From contig OZ020246.1 in the NCBI GenBank assembly GCA_963971285.1, positions 18,707,217 through 18,771,216 on the forward strand: a stretch of DNA of 64,000 nucleotides, in the 5' to 3' direction. The position numbers and the translations under genes were made by a program. Positions 14,401-29,400 of the stretch are shown here, piece after piece. Below the pieces are notes generated by a model, which saw only the letters and a program-made list of their open reading frames with translations, had not been told where the DNA came from and ran no database searches. The stretch is from Astropecten irregularis (Eukaryota; Echinodermata; Asteroidea; Paxillosida; Astropectinidae). Within the stretch, counting starts at the first letter, position 1; every line of letters begins with the position of its first letter.

Positions 14401-17400
14401 TTGCTATCTTACACCCACATGGTCTTCAGGATCCATATCAAAACTGATTAATTAAGATATTCTCACAGAAAGTCCCCGGCCCTAAAACCCAGCGCTTCGG
14501 ATTGTAATTAAAAATCCAGCTCGGAAATCTGCATCCCAATTGCAGAGTCAGTTGAGAGTGACAAATTTCCTCGTGCTAAAAGCATTTCAGCCGATTGCTT
14601 CTCTCCAGGTTTAGTGTGATTAGCTGCCAGGAAAAAATAATGCAATTAAGGGCTTGCTAAATTACATTAAATGCCCTTCCTTGAAAAACATATGGTGGGA
14701 ACAATAAGAGAAAAAGAAGAAATATTGAACAGGGTGGAAGTTATTGCCTGGATGAATTATATTAAAACATTAGTACAGATACTGGCAAACGCCTGAATAT
14801 AAATCATTAGAATTAGAAAAGGAATAGAAAAAAATGGCAAAACGGAATCAAAGTACATGTACAATGCACACCACTTAAGGAGAAAAAAGGAAAAGACAGA
14901 GAGTGTAGTAGTTGCCATTATGCTTGAAAATAATCTGTCATCATGGTACGATGTCAATTACACAGTATGTATGTGTATTCATTTATTATCATAAAGCCAC
15001 GGTAACGGTAAATGTACCGATTGTGCATAAAAAAAACGACAAATACTGGAAATAGAGGCCAGCAGAAAATAAACACCTTGTATCCCTATATACTAGTAGT
15101 AGTACTAGTACGTGCACATTCAAGCAGGCCTGATTTTGTGTGGGATGTTAAGCACATCTATCTTTGTGCACAGTGTGTCAGTAGCCTTGAAAACACGTTA
15201 TTTAGCACTGTTAAATTATCTATACTCCAAATGTCTTTGCAAAGACACTCTCTGCTGTACAGTGTAGGCCTATATAGGACTGTATGATAAAACTCAGGAA
15301 CATTGCTCCACTTTGATTTCCAATTGGTTAGTGACTTGAAGCGCCCTCTATGAACCATGCATTGCTCAGGATGATAATAATGAAGAAGAAGAAAAAAAAA
15401 AGAGAAAAGAAAACAAGACTCCAGCGACAAGGAGCAGAGTACTTTCCCAACAAACAGGACAATTTGAACAATCTGTTTCTTTAAACCTCTGCAATTTGTT
15501 TTCTGGGACATGGTCAATATTTTCTCCCCATCCCACTTGCTTTATAAGTATAAGCCTCACTTCCCATGAGAATTGATGCAAGTGTTTGGATACATGCATA
15601 ATCTAATTCAGTCAGAAATATGATTTTCTGGTTAATGTGTTTCTGGAACATGTACTACGTAACCATGTACTGGCACATATATGTACACAGTATGTGTACA
15701 GCATGTAGGTTTTCTACTTGTGTGTCATGAATGCACTCGCACTGCTGAGGTGAATGTTTTCACTGCAAAGTGTAATACAAATACAAAATCGATATGGAAT
15801 ATATGGTAACCATGACAATAGCATTATACATAATCTAGCACCACACACTCGGTTTACATGTAAACAGCGTACAATAGGATGTTGTTAACATAATGCAAGC
15901 TAGCCGTCTCGCTGAGGTCGGCCTAATTTAAATGAAACGGCCAGAAACCTCATCAATACGATTTTTGTTTTATCAATTGATTGGGCTATAGTACCAGTCC
16001 GACCTGTGCCGTCTAAACATTTTCATCATGGTGCAATTACAAGCTGTGAATCTTTCCTTGCCTCAAGGAAATAGTCAAGCAATTATATATATTTCAATTT
16101 ACAGCATTGATATAAAAAAAAAAAGAGGAATGGACATTAGATCGGCTATTTCAATGTTGATGGAGCTGCATCTCTGCCACTCATTAGAAACCCAATATGA
16201 GATGTGGCCTAAATATCGCTGGGGGGGATTGAACAAACTTTGAAGATCAAAATGGAAACATTGGAAGGTTTGAACAAAACCATTTGACAAGGATCTATTC
16301 TGAAGCCTCCAACGAAATTAGATTGATAATTATCAAAAAAAGTTGATGCAAATATTCTAGAAACTCATTCTTAAATTGAAAGTCTCAATGGCCATCTACA
16401 TATTTACAGATCTGTTACATAATGTCAAGAAGTATCCATCTATATATGCACTATTCCTGGAGTTACGAGGCAAAACATTTCCACTGCGCAAGATTCAAAT
16501 TTCAAAAGGGGCACCTGCTATTTAAAGACAATGTAAACCATGTCCTATTTTTTTACATTTCTTAATGATGAAAGTTGTCCAGATGAGCACTACCAAAATA
16601 TGAGAAAAAAATTAATCCTGCAGTGACTTCACGTCAAGTTTTTCATCATTTAAAAGATTTTCCACTCAAAAATACTGAATGTCTGTTTTTCAATGAGCTG
16701 CTTGGCTATATTTGGTTAAACGTGAGCATCAGTGGAGTACCAGTGACTCAAGCAATATGCTTTGACACACAAAATGGAGGATGGTACCCTGTGCTACTGA
16801 AACTAAGCAGTGTTTTTGCATGCTTAGCAATTGTGCTTAGCTGCTGTCCATGAACTTGACGGCCATCTTACCTGTTCTCTTTCCTGTAGCCATTGTGTCT
16901 CTGCTTCCAGTTTGTTGGATACTAACTGCATAATCTAGTGAGGAAGGAAACGAACATGGTCAATAAATTGTCTCTTGGTCAGGAAATGAAACATCAATCC
17001 CACATAATGTTAGCTTGGCTAAACTGAGAGGAAACATGAATGAATTATGAATGTAGTAATGTACACTGAGTTGTCCTATTTATTTTCAAGCATTCTCACG
17101 GAAAGGATATGAAGTATATTGTTTTGTTGTATGAAGACAAAACATAGATCTATTCATAACAAGCTAACTGTGATAGAAACAGACATAAGCGTTGAACCAA
17201 GAGTTGGAATGAAATGAAGTGCAGTCCAAATATGTGTAAAATTCTGAATATCCAATTTTATTCAATCATTCTTGTTATTAATTGGACACATACAAGGTCA
17301 GTGAAGTCAAGGATTGGCAGCCTTGGCACAGATTAGATCTATGGAGCAAAAAGCAAGAAATTACTCTTTCATTTTTGAAAATGGGTCAAAATGTTAGAGA

Positions 17401-20400
17401 GTGACAACCTTGGGAAGATTTGACAAATCTTTTGATTTGCCAGCATTTGAAAACATACATGTACAAACTTATAAAAGTTACATTATCACCAATTCTACAG
17501 CAAATATGGGAAAACTTAAAAGAAGAAACTGAAATATATATCATCCGGTGCACTTTGAAGTGATATATCATGGATTCGTGGCACTATGAAGTGATGAACC
17601 TACGTGCACAAAGCCAATGAAAGATCCATGCATCTCTTTGTGGTGCGACATATTTCTATAAAATACGTCACTCTGTGGAGCAACTGTATGTGAGGAGGGC
17701 ATGGGCACATAATGTACAACCTTTCAAAGATGATTAAAGTTATTTAAGCTTTGATCATCAACCAGAAATAAAAAGACACAGCAGAAGCAAAAAGGTAAAC
17801 AGACAGTAGTAATGAGAAAGCACTTTTAAAGTGTCAGAATGCTGAAATTAATAGGCAAGTAATTCTGTTGAGTCATGAGCAATGTTCAAAGTGTCTCCAT
17901 CAACCCTCACCTGCTGTGTTTCATATTATACATATGACCACACAGGCCCCTAAACATCATGAGTTAATGCTGCCACAACACACTACAATGTACATCCACA
18001 GTCAGGTGGTACAAAGGTTAAAATGTAAAGACATCAACAGGGAAAGACAATGCCAACATAAATGCTAACATCAGTTCACAAACTGTATTCACATGTGTGT
18101 GTCATCTTCAACCCTCATATCAACTGTCAACATGTACACACATATTTCTTGATACATGCATTGTCATTTGACAGACTTTCTCTTATTTGGAGAAAAAGCA
18201 TTCGCGGCTGTAGTTTAGACGTCAAAAACATCATGCATGCCTAAGCCTGTGAGTATGATCCGATATGATAGAAGACATATCATGATTCCCTGTCATGCTA
18301 CATGTGCAAATCTTTTGAGCTCCTGACACTGGAAATTCTCATTTCCACTTTCCAACCAAAAGGGTTACATTCATCATGTCATTATTTTACAAGAGGAAAG
18401 GGTAGCCGGGCAGGTAACAACCTTATCTAGTGACTGAGCACAGGACACAGAAGCTGAAGTGAAAGCTGCCAATAGAGGGCAGCAGATAAATAAGGTAGGA
18501 GCATTCCCTATCTCAGCTAACTGCTTTTAAGTGCGCTGCTAACTTACAGTAGTAGCTGCCAGTCAATGTGTTGTGATTGATTTGTCAGAGTCACAGAAGT
18601 GACAATCCCAAAATTAAAAAGGCTTCTTCACTCAGGAAATCTCTACTGCCCTGACAGTTTCAGGCAGAAACAAGGAAGATTAAAGTATTAATAACATCAG
18701 AGACTAGGCATAGACATGGGGAGAAATGACTATACAGTATACATCACCAAAGATACATGTAACTAATTACTGTAAATGTTAGTGATTTACCTAATAAAAA
18801 CAAACAAACAAACAGACAAACAATTATATACCGTCTGAGAAAGACAACTTCATTTTGAATATTCTGGATTCTGAGGCATGAACAAAAACAATTTCTGGGT
18901 TGTTGAGTATTACAAAAATGACTGTATATTACTGCACTGCATGGGTAAATGTTCTAAAAACCTACATCAGTCAACTCTTCAAGTGTGCGGTCATTATATG
19001 GTCCACTAATCATAGGCTAGTGTTGATTGTCGTTGCTATTATCTTGGGACAACCCCTGACCTCAGAAGGTCAAGTCTTATCCAGGGTGAAACTGGGAAGT
19101 TCAGTGTTTTGTTCATATATAATGCATGACTCATATGACGCTTCATTTTAGGGGAGGGGCAGGGGTTCATAAATCTGTCATTGTAACCACTTGACCATGA
19201 GGCTCAGTTGACCAGTGTTGCTTTTGTCTCTTAGCAATAAGCCTGCCAAGCATAACATAACAACAGTCTTCGTGAGTTTAAGAGATCCGTGAACTTGTTT
19301 GGGAGTTTGCCTTTAAAAGCCGCTCCTACAGAGAGAGAGAGAGGGGGATAGAAGGAAATAAACACATGCATGCACACCGGGACAAAGTGCTCAATTTCTA
19401 ATTCTGGTCCATTTTTCAGCACCTTGATTCAATAACGGCAACATCATAAAGTCCCATTAGAAATTGCAATCACGCATCAAACGCGGGGAAGCTACACTCT
19501 ACACACATGGCAAAGTGTACCGAGCAAATCGTGCCAGTTGCTTAATTAAATGCAGGTACATGCACCAGATATTGTCTTTCCTTTTTCCTATTTTTTTCTC
19601 TTCTCTCTTCTCTCTTTTTCATTTTAGTGGATGAGAAAACATCGAGTAGTCCTCCCCCGTTCAGTGATTAGTGCAAGCACAAGCTGGTGGCATGATCTAA
19701 GCTCTGTAAGTGTTTACTCAATAATGACCGAGCCTTTGCGTGCATCTAAGTATTGATCTTATGGTCGTGCAACCGGGGGGCCCCCAGAACAAGGAATAAA
19801 GTGTTTAATACAATATGCAATTAGGAGAAGGGGGTAAAAAGGAATACAACTGCAATTTGTGTTCGTGGATGAGCGTAACTCTCCTTGGTTTACTAATTTT
19901 ATTACTGACTGTGTGCGGGGCTTGGGCATGCAGATAGGGTGGGTGGACAACCCGGCCTGTATAGTGTAATGTGAGGACCTTTTTCATATCGATGTGGAAT
20001 TACCAGATGGGTTTGAGAAAGCAATCTGGGCCTCCAAAATACTTTTACTCCGTTCATTGGACATTGACTTGTAGAGTTGTCCCAGTATTACAGTGAAGAT
20101 GTCTAGGAATTCAATGTAGTGTAGGAATAATCTTCAGCCTATAGGACGGAGACGACAGACCTAAAAAGACAGTCTGTTCATCAACAGTATAAGGTTTTTC
20201 CAAGTATTGATGCTGAAAGATTTTACATTAATGCATGAAACTGTACTATGAAGCTCATTTGTTCTCTTTGTTATCATATTTTATGGCAACAATAATGAAA
20301 TCTTTACTTGTTTTTCTTGTACTTTATTTCTGATAAATAAATCTCTCTTAATTAGTTGAAAGACAGACATCCATGTGTCGTGTATGTGTTGAGATAAGTG

Positions 20401-23400
20401 TATTCATGTGTGGCGGCTTCATGTTTTGTCTGGCCGTGTGTTTGTACCGTGTGCACGCCAAGGTGCGCGCACACACCAAGCTCCGCACGACCTACATTAG
20501 GAGGTGCTTGCTCATCTACTTTATCCTACACAGCCATTAGCCATTTCTAATTAAATTTCCTTCCTTGGTGCTAAATGTATTTCAAAGCTGAGGGGAGGAA
20601 GTCTGGGGGAAATTACTTGGCTGAGTATATCTAGGCATCCATTCTACATCTTAATTGCTTTCAGATGTATTGTAACACAGATCATTGGGTCTAGGGAGGT
20701 TGACCTTAAATGAGGACGTGGCCCTGACAAGAAGTGATTGGTTGGCATGGGGGTATAAACTCCAGGTATGTATGTGCAGGAACACTATCTTCCAATGCTG
20801 CTCTATCTGCAATGTTTTCATGATTGGAAAAATAAGGCTCATCTGGCATAAACATGCCACTGATTGAATAAACATGGTGGCAAAGAAACTCTTAAGAGAT
20901 TTTTTTAATTTAGGGCTCTGCCAAGTTTAAAGGGAGTTCACACTGAACTGCACATGATCAGTCGTCAGCCTCATACTAGTACACGCATAAACAAGGTTAC
21001 AATTATTTCATGATATCGTTAAAGTAATGGGTATCTTAGTCATGAAAAAATGATTAGCTATATGAATGCTTTGATTTTGAAAGACAAAAATGTGTAAAAA
21101 CAGTCTATTTGTGGTTTTAACCCACTGGATAAATGTGAATAAAAAGCACCACTCTACATTAAATTACGATGTATTTCCATAGTTTTTTATTTTGGAGAAA
21201 AAACGTAAAACATTCTTGCAAAGGTTTTATCACAAATAGGTGAAATCTTGGAAAGAAGTAACTCAAAAATTGTTATTATGATTGAAACAGACCTGTGACT
21301 AATGCCTAAATCTGAAAAAGCACTGGCATTACATGTACATGTGTACAATTCACAAGCAGGTTTGGTGCTCTTACAGTATAGTAAAGTATAGGATGTTCAC
21401 TTTGCAGATGAAAAAACTACACTTTACTCCTGAAATGCTAATAACAATCTTTGGTGTGTAAACGTACAAAATTCAGTCTGACGCCAACTTTCTTTTGAAA
21501 AAGATGAGTCAATTGGGGCCGTTGTACTGTCTGAACTGCAGTTAGGGTAACCGATAACCCCCTCACTTTCATGTCTAACTCAAAACTCATCTACGTGTAC
21601 GGCGCAAGGAAGATCCCTAGTACTGCAGCTCAAATTAAAAAACCAAACACATTTAGTTGGCAAAACCGCCGCGGGCAAAATGTTCTAGGGGGCCCTGCAA
21701 ATTTCCTTATGGTAATAAGACTGTCTTGATGGTACGGGTGACGGTTGATGCAGGAATATTTGACTGTGTGAGCTACATACTGGGAAGGAATGCCAGCAAC
21801 ATTGGTCCCATCTGCTCTTAGGTTCGCATCTTCATTTAACTTCGTGCAAACAAGTTTAAGGTTCATACCAAAAAAAACCCACCCATTTCCTTCAATAGTG
21901 AATATTTTAGACAACGGTTCTCAAAAATCAGTTATGGCCAATGAGTGTGGGCTGCACAATTCTGTGAGTGGTAGTCTTAGATTTCATTAAAGATTCTAAC
22001 TTGATATTGATTTTCTCACATATTGTTGATAATGAAAATTTTAGCCAGACCCAATGGTGAGTGACATGTTTTATTGGTGGGAACCAAATAAACTGCTCCA
22101 GTTTTTTTTTCTCCCATCTTCGCCTTCCCTAGAGCATGATATAGTTCAGCTTTATTTTCCAGTAGGCTATACCAGACGAATATCATCTCACTGCATTGTA
22201 CAGGGGTTGAATACGTATGTCTTAGATCAGTACCCCAGTCTATGAGTGGAACAGGAAAGGTGGATTAGATCTTGATCCACCTTGTAATCGTTAGCATTCC
22301 CAGAGCACACTACTCCAGACTACTGCAAGATCTAGGCTCTTTTTCAAAAAAAAATGTTGAAAATATTCTGTCTTGGGTTTGACAAAGAATTTATAACTGT
22401 TCAAGTCTAATATATGTATAGTTCCTGGCTCAATGAATATTCCTTTATTTATTTTGAGGAATTTATTCTTATCTGGGGCAAGTCCTGATGCACCAACTGG
22501 GAAATTATCTGATCCAGCAATATGGCAAAAAGTGAATCAGATCCTCCAATTGGTGGGTCGAGTGTGAATGGGATCATTTCAAGATGGGGGTCAAAAATTT
22601 AGATGAGATAACTTAGAACGAATCCTGTGACCTACATGTTCATCTATGAAATTCTCTTTAGAACAGTTTCAGTGTATTTGCTTCCAAATGTGATTAACGT
22701 TGTATGTATGTGTCAAAAACCTTAATTGGATAATTGGAGTAATAAATTACTAAAAAGGAGGTCAGTTTTCGAATTCTGCCAACGTACATGTATCTATGAG
22801 TTATTTGTTAACTATAAACCACTCTGCTAATTTAAAAAGGGGAATCATGCATTCACATTCTGGGATTTCATCATTTTATTGCAAAAAGCAGACCTAATGT
22901 TCTCTGTGATCGGTCAATCAGTCAATTTCTTTCAAATGTCAGATTTTTATCAGAGAAAAGTCCAGCAGACCATTGGATCAGACTAGTTCAGCCGTGGAGA
23001 TCATCAGACCGAAGACCAAATCACTGGATTCAGTTCAGTGGTCCCGTGTAGCTATGTCAGGTCCTAGGCTAAGGGGGCCTGGCAAAATCTGTGCTAAACA
23101 TCTTTGTCAGATTGTGTGATTTTCAACCTTATCATTGGCTTTTCCTCCCAGGTTTCAGCAGCCTAATTTAGCATTGCAGTTACACAAATGAAGCGGATGA
23201 CGTTCTCAAGATTTTGACAAAGCATCTTGCGTGACTCAAACTCCAAATTCGGGAACTATGGGGCTTACTCTTGAAGCAGATGACTGAAAAAAAAAGCCAA
23301 GCCCGAACCTCAGTTTCAAAACTGGTAAAACTTCCTTTTTTAATAGACGGATCTTGTTTTTCCTGGCATTGCCGGATTTGAAAGGACTACAGATAATAGG

Positions 23401-26400
23401 GCCAATCACCTTTACATGTTGGGAATTTGATGACCCAAATAGCCCAAGCAATTATACTGTTGCTACAGCAGCTAGTGTGCATGTTTATCGCATTATGATT
23501 CAGGCTGAATGAACATGCTTTGATTGAAAATTAAATTCAAAATTTTTATTTTTGTCCGGTCAAAGTCCAAAGAATGTGGCACACTGTAAGTGCGTTTACT
23601 GTGCAACGCTGAATTTGGCAGACTCAGGAAGGTTCCTTATCAAAATGTTGAAGGGTTGGGTTGAATGTCTGATTAATTATTGTTTCTTTAACGGATTCAA
23701 TTACGCTTTTTTTTCACTGAAAGTATGAGGCATATGGTGGTTTGTATCTACTGCATGATCTATGGTCACTACACCTGAGGCATCACAAGTTCATGCATAA
23801 TGCAGACTGCAGTAATTGTCTCAATTTGCATATTGTGTAGCAGCAGTCTACCCAATCACTGGGTATGATGATGCGAGCAGAGACAACACAATTTGCAACG
23901 GTCAGCCCATGGATACAAATGACAACTGTGTTGCTTATTGTTTGCAGGTGTTTACATGTCTAGCTGTCATATAATACACACATAGATGACTGATCACTGT
24001 AGGTCAATGCACTGAGGTCAGGCCATTGTCCAATCAAATTGTGGACTCGGATAGTTGACAGGATCCAGTCATGGTCCAACATTTCACTCCTAATTACGAG
24101 GCACTCTCAAACAATAGATTATGGCATGACGGAGGTTCACTCAAGTGAAGACAAAATCATATGCCCTAGTTAGACCATGCTGGAAAGCTCACTAACAAAA
24201 GGATACTGTCAATTAGTGCTTTAAGTGCCAAGAACCGGTCAGCAGTCATCCTGGACATATCGTTTCATCTTCATTATAACTGAAATGCACCACTGCAACA
24301 ACAATAAACATCATCCTTCCATGCATTATATTTAGGCCCAGATACTTTTTTGAGATTACTGCAAAAAAAATAAATAGTAGACTGGAGCCGAAATGAACAC
24401 AATACAAATTTGCATTAAAGCATTGATCACCCAAAACAATCAGAAATTCCTCTTAATTACCTCAGATCACAGATTCATCCACTTCGAAAGCAAGTCATTT
24501 AAATTCTTCTCTGGTGAGCATGAAAACTGAAAACCACTGGTCAACAAAACTAAAAATCAAGATTTTGAAATACAAGTGAATTCTATGGATTCAACCTAGA
24601 TGTAGGCCATGTGACCAACAAGGATCGAGCCAGTCAGTGAAATGAACTGGCAATAGCGCTCCGCACTAATGACGTCACAAAATCCCCGGATGTCAGACAA
24701 ACATTGACTCACACACGTAGTGTATGCACGCGCACACCCATGCACGTGTGCATGGTTGCAATGTTTGTCTGAGATCCGGTACTATTTTTAGCGCAAGTGC
24801 GGAGCGCTATTCATTACCACAGAGACATAGAATCCACTGTGAAGAAATGGAAGTTACTTCAGTTGCTTCTGCCATGCGTGCAGGAGGAGATCACTTGCAA
24901 ACTACATTCTCACTTATTTAGTGAAGGACAGGCGTTACAAAGCTGCCCTTGAAATGTTTCACTCCCTTCATTGACAACAGAATTGAATGATCTATTAATA
25001 ATGGCCATTAGTACACAGTATGATGGGAGTGGAATTTACACAAAGTCAGTTAGAACAAAATAGGCCTACTGGTTTGCAACTTTTAGGCCTAATGCAAGGC
25101 AGCTGACATATGTATTTGGTATCTAGCCTTTTGGTCGGTACTCTATGTTTGTATGTTTGTAAAGCAAAGCTTTCCTGCTCTCTGAGGCCAAATCCTAATT
25201 AACAGCTTTGGCTAAGGCTACAGCTATGACTATGGATGTTGCTCATTGCCTATGCTCCAGTACCGCTGTGTGTGAAATTAGTAAGTACTGCAAAGGGTAG
25301 AGAGCCCGTACCCACCAAAGTAAAAGAGCTCTAGTCACTGAAGGAAGGACTTTTTTATGTAGAAACTAACTGCTATAACTCCTGAAAGTCACCAAGCCAC
25401 CTTGAGCTTGGCCGACCCTGGCTTTGGATGCCTGCACATCAATAATCTGGCCCACTTAAAGACCTGTGACTGGCCCGAGTTGTTCACACAGGAAACCAAC
25501 AACTGTATTCAGTGGCAGAACGATTGGTTTCCTTCCTGCAATAATATAGCACATTAAAGCACTGATCCATGGCCATGATAAGTGATGGGAAACTCATCTG
25601 TCAGGCAATTCAGGCCTTTTTTTTTTGCACATTAAGGAAGCAACACTCCAAATTAATTCATACACACATATGCAAATACATGAAATATATAAATGTTTTA
25701 AAACCGCTAGCTGTTAGAACTGACTACATACATATGTATGAAGGTTTTTGTTATGGGGTTGTACGTGTAGGAGAAGGGTGGCAGAAACTTTGCGTAAAAG
25801 GGAGACCGACTTCAGCTGCCATGGCCACTAATTCCAGTTGATCCTATCAAAATGAATGCAAATCTCCAACTTGGTACAATTATCAAACATGGCAGTTTTT
25901 GCTTTTTACTTATGTGATATTACTGTTTAGTCCACTATTTTGTTTGCATTAGCCACTTAGAGCAACCATGCATTTCAATCATGTATTTTCATGCAGTCAC
26001 CTTAAGTAGAATTTTTCTGAGAAAAGAACACTTCCGTATGCATTAATTACATGGCATGTACAATATGGACCTAAAATGTATTTAGACAAGCCTCTGCTGG
26101 CCATGATCTATTGTCTTTCACACAAGTACATGAGGCCTCATTAGATCAGAACAATAGTTCCATTGTATCCCATTGTTGTGACAATAAAATCAGGATGTAC
26201 ACGTACATGTCATCAATCTGAGATTGTCCAATAAGACCACTTTAACGTATATTCAGGAATACCCCACCCAATCCACCTCTAATTTCTTCAAGATTTGAGC
26301 ACAAGTGTTTACACACTGACAATCAAACAGGTACAATACATACTGTATGAAATTGCAAATTAAAACATGCGCATATAATGTACTTGAAACCATGAAAAGG

Positions 26401-29400
26401 GTACTTCAGTATTTGCTTCTGTATTACAGATAAGTCTCTCCAGTTTTCTCCTCTATTCAATTCACCTGTATATTTTGACACTTTTAACGGGATTATATGA
26501 TTGATATATGTGCATACTTGAGTCCTACTCTGTTAAATTTTTTAGTTTCACTGCAAGATTCTGTGATGGAATATTGGACATGTCATCAATCAGCCAGTGA
26601 ACAGCTAATTAAACCTTAAACAGTTTCATGACATCTGAAATGACACGTATGTATCTAGAAGAGTAATACACAGCAACAAAACAAAACAAAATTTGATGTT
26701 TTTTTTTTTTTTCAAAGCTGATTAGAGTCCCGCCGTTGACGTGAATTTTATTGTCTTATAAATCCTATCCTCATGTAATATGATTCTGTCTTTGATTAAG
26801 TCAGATTTGTTACACTTATCCCTTGCACATGGACTTTTAGTCTGTGTTTAAAAATCCTGATTAAAATAATAAAATATTCAGTGGCGCTCGGCCCGAAAGC
26901 TGGGTCAGTGAGTGCGTTGACATATCTAAGGGCATCTGAGGACAAGCTCTTGTGCATGTCAGAAAGGCCTGTCAATTAACACACATTCCTAGCATAGAGT
27001 CAATATGGGGCTGACTTAATTACTCACTTGCCGGGGATAGCATCAATGCAAATATCATCCTTTCAGCTATGCACACAAGACTGCGCAAACTGTGGACGGG
27101 AGAGGGAGTATAAGGTGGTAGGGGCTTTGGATGTTGGGAAGGGGGGAGAAAGGGGGGGGGGTCTCAGAAAAAACCCGTGCACTGCCGAGGCTGATGCTCA
27201 GAAGGCTGAGATGAATCGTTATTAAAACAGTTACTCTGACTTGCAGGAAGAGAAGGGTTCTATTAACTAATGTGATCCTGTATTTAATGGTGCTCCATTG
27301 CTGTGTGCTTAATCAGTGGTCTGGGTCACACTGCTCTCCACAGTCTGAAGTAAATACGTGCACTGGTTACATTCCCTTTTACACATGTACATTTATATTT
27401 GTCCAAGCCTTCCCCAGGTTTAAAGTATTTTTTCCTCTCTTCTTTACACTGATACACTCCAGACAAAACTAAGGTTAGCAGCAGTTGCACGTAAATACCT
27501 CATTTCATGAGTATACTACAGACAAAGGTGATGTTAATGCACATAAGTCCTACCGTATGTCACACATTACCTTAAAGATAGAGAGATAAATCCAAATGCA
27601 TCCTGAACATGTATTTAATCAGCCTCCCTGCATCCCATATCACAATACCCATCTATCCACACCCTACTCCAGTAAGCCCAACCTTCCCAATACATCCTAC
27701 CCCTAGTACACCCATCTTCCCCCACACCCAGTTTATACTGAGCCTGGTCCTGTTCATCCTACACACACTGCACTTCCAATCAGAAATCAAACGGGAGAGA
27801 GATAGAGAGAAAGAGGAGGGGAGTTGGTCGCTCAGGAAATGGCAGAGTCAACACTTGTCAATTACTGTCGTGTCAACAAAATGCAAAATGCCAACAAAAA
27901 AAAAGAAGAAGAAGAAGAAGAGAAAAAAACCTCTGATTGACTTGAATAAATTTGGTTCTCCCAACCCTTCTTCTCCTCAGATCTCTCTCCCTCTCTCTCT
28001 CCTGCAGACTCCAGTATTGGAGGGCTCTTCACTCAAGACGCACAATGTCCATTTTCTACCCTCTTTGGGGCTTCATCGGCTGGCAATCAGCGGGGCATCG
28101 CTAGGTGGTATTGACTTTTTCAGCTGCTCTTGTGAGTGTTTTGGTGAATCACCCAATTCAGCCAGTCAACGTACTCTATATTAACAGCAACGGAGGGATA
28201 TAAGCCACACATACACACCGCTTGTAGAGGGTGAATTACATGCACGTAATTATATTAGCTCTAGTGGCCTAATTCTCAAATTACATTGAATAATTTGCCA
28301 GAAATTTATTCAGTGTTGTGACATATTTCTTTCAACACATAACTGTTTGCTTAAGATTCTTTTAAAAACAACAACAAAAACAACAACAGCACACCAAGTA
28401 CTACATCAGGCAGTCACTGAGTAATCACACAATGACATTTGATTGATAAACATAAATAATTGTCGTATTCAGCTTCCACAGACTACAAGATTGTTGACTG
28501 CTTTCAACTTGGACAGTTGGACACACAGGTCTGATTTCATAACGCTTTGACCGGGCACCACAAACCAGAACTGGTTTCAGATATGGTCACTCAACCCAAT
28601 CACAACTTACAAGAAATACAGAATAAGTCAAGAGGTCTACATCAATCAAAATAAAACTGCATTGATAATGAATCAAAAGCACCATTATATTTGTGAACAT
28701 GAAATTTATTGTGAAAACTATATTATTTAGGCCTATTTACAGTTTTTGGTATGTGGTTCCATGGTTTCTTAGTAGGACCGAAAGAAAGGTGACCGACTTT
28801 CTAGGATACTAGTTACCAAACATACATGTAGAGGTGATGGGTAGAGTTAATAAGAAAACACAATTTTCAGGAGATCCCAAGTTTGAAATTCCAATCAGTA
28901 AATGTTCATTATTAAAGTCAATATGAATGACTTTACAACTTAAAACTTACAAAGAAATTTACATGTATTTAGTTCCCCTTTGTGGGTATTATACATGTAC
29001 ATGTAGGTATGCACTGTAATTTCCAAATTATCATAATTGGACTGAAATGCAAATTATTAGAAGATAAATTGGATTAGATTACACTAGATTAGATTAGGTT
29101 TGTGTGACATGTTTCCAGAAGCATACGTGTACAAGAAAGAAACTAAGTCCTTACTTGGATTTCTTAATGGGTTAAGCTCCAGGGAGCATCAAACCCACAA
29201 TACAATAATGTACATTATTATAAAATGTACAATAAATGTATCTTTCAATGTCATACACTTCAAATTCCATTCATATTCACAAATCACTGTGAAGAACAGT
29301 ATTTGGACACAAGAGGGCTCACTTCCATACTAATGGACAGCACTGTATGAAATGGGAAGAAGTTTACTATTACAGTCTTTGGGTGTAGAGAACAAAATAC

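Larger units (their letters stand above)
2575..16871. other. 14.3-kb intron of the coiled-coil gene
   Basis: No exon was recognised. Contents noted: SINE tail at about 2826-2935, complex homeodomain-site-rich stretches (3950-4240, 4960-5240, 7745-7995, 12280-12480, 14440-14690), two copies of the GCGCTCCGCAC-type MITE (6348-6525, 7008-7192), hairpin cluster at 9395-9546, a CTCF-like site at 8966, poly(T) at 5987-6002, poly(A) at 7735-7751, and a pentanucleotide microsatellite at 13265. Confidence 0.6.

Noticed and set aside
27609..28184. 191-codon open frame on the plus strand
   Set aside because: It crosses C-rich and (GAA)n low-complexity DNA; the peptide has no domain, and it lies in an intron without matching splice partners.
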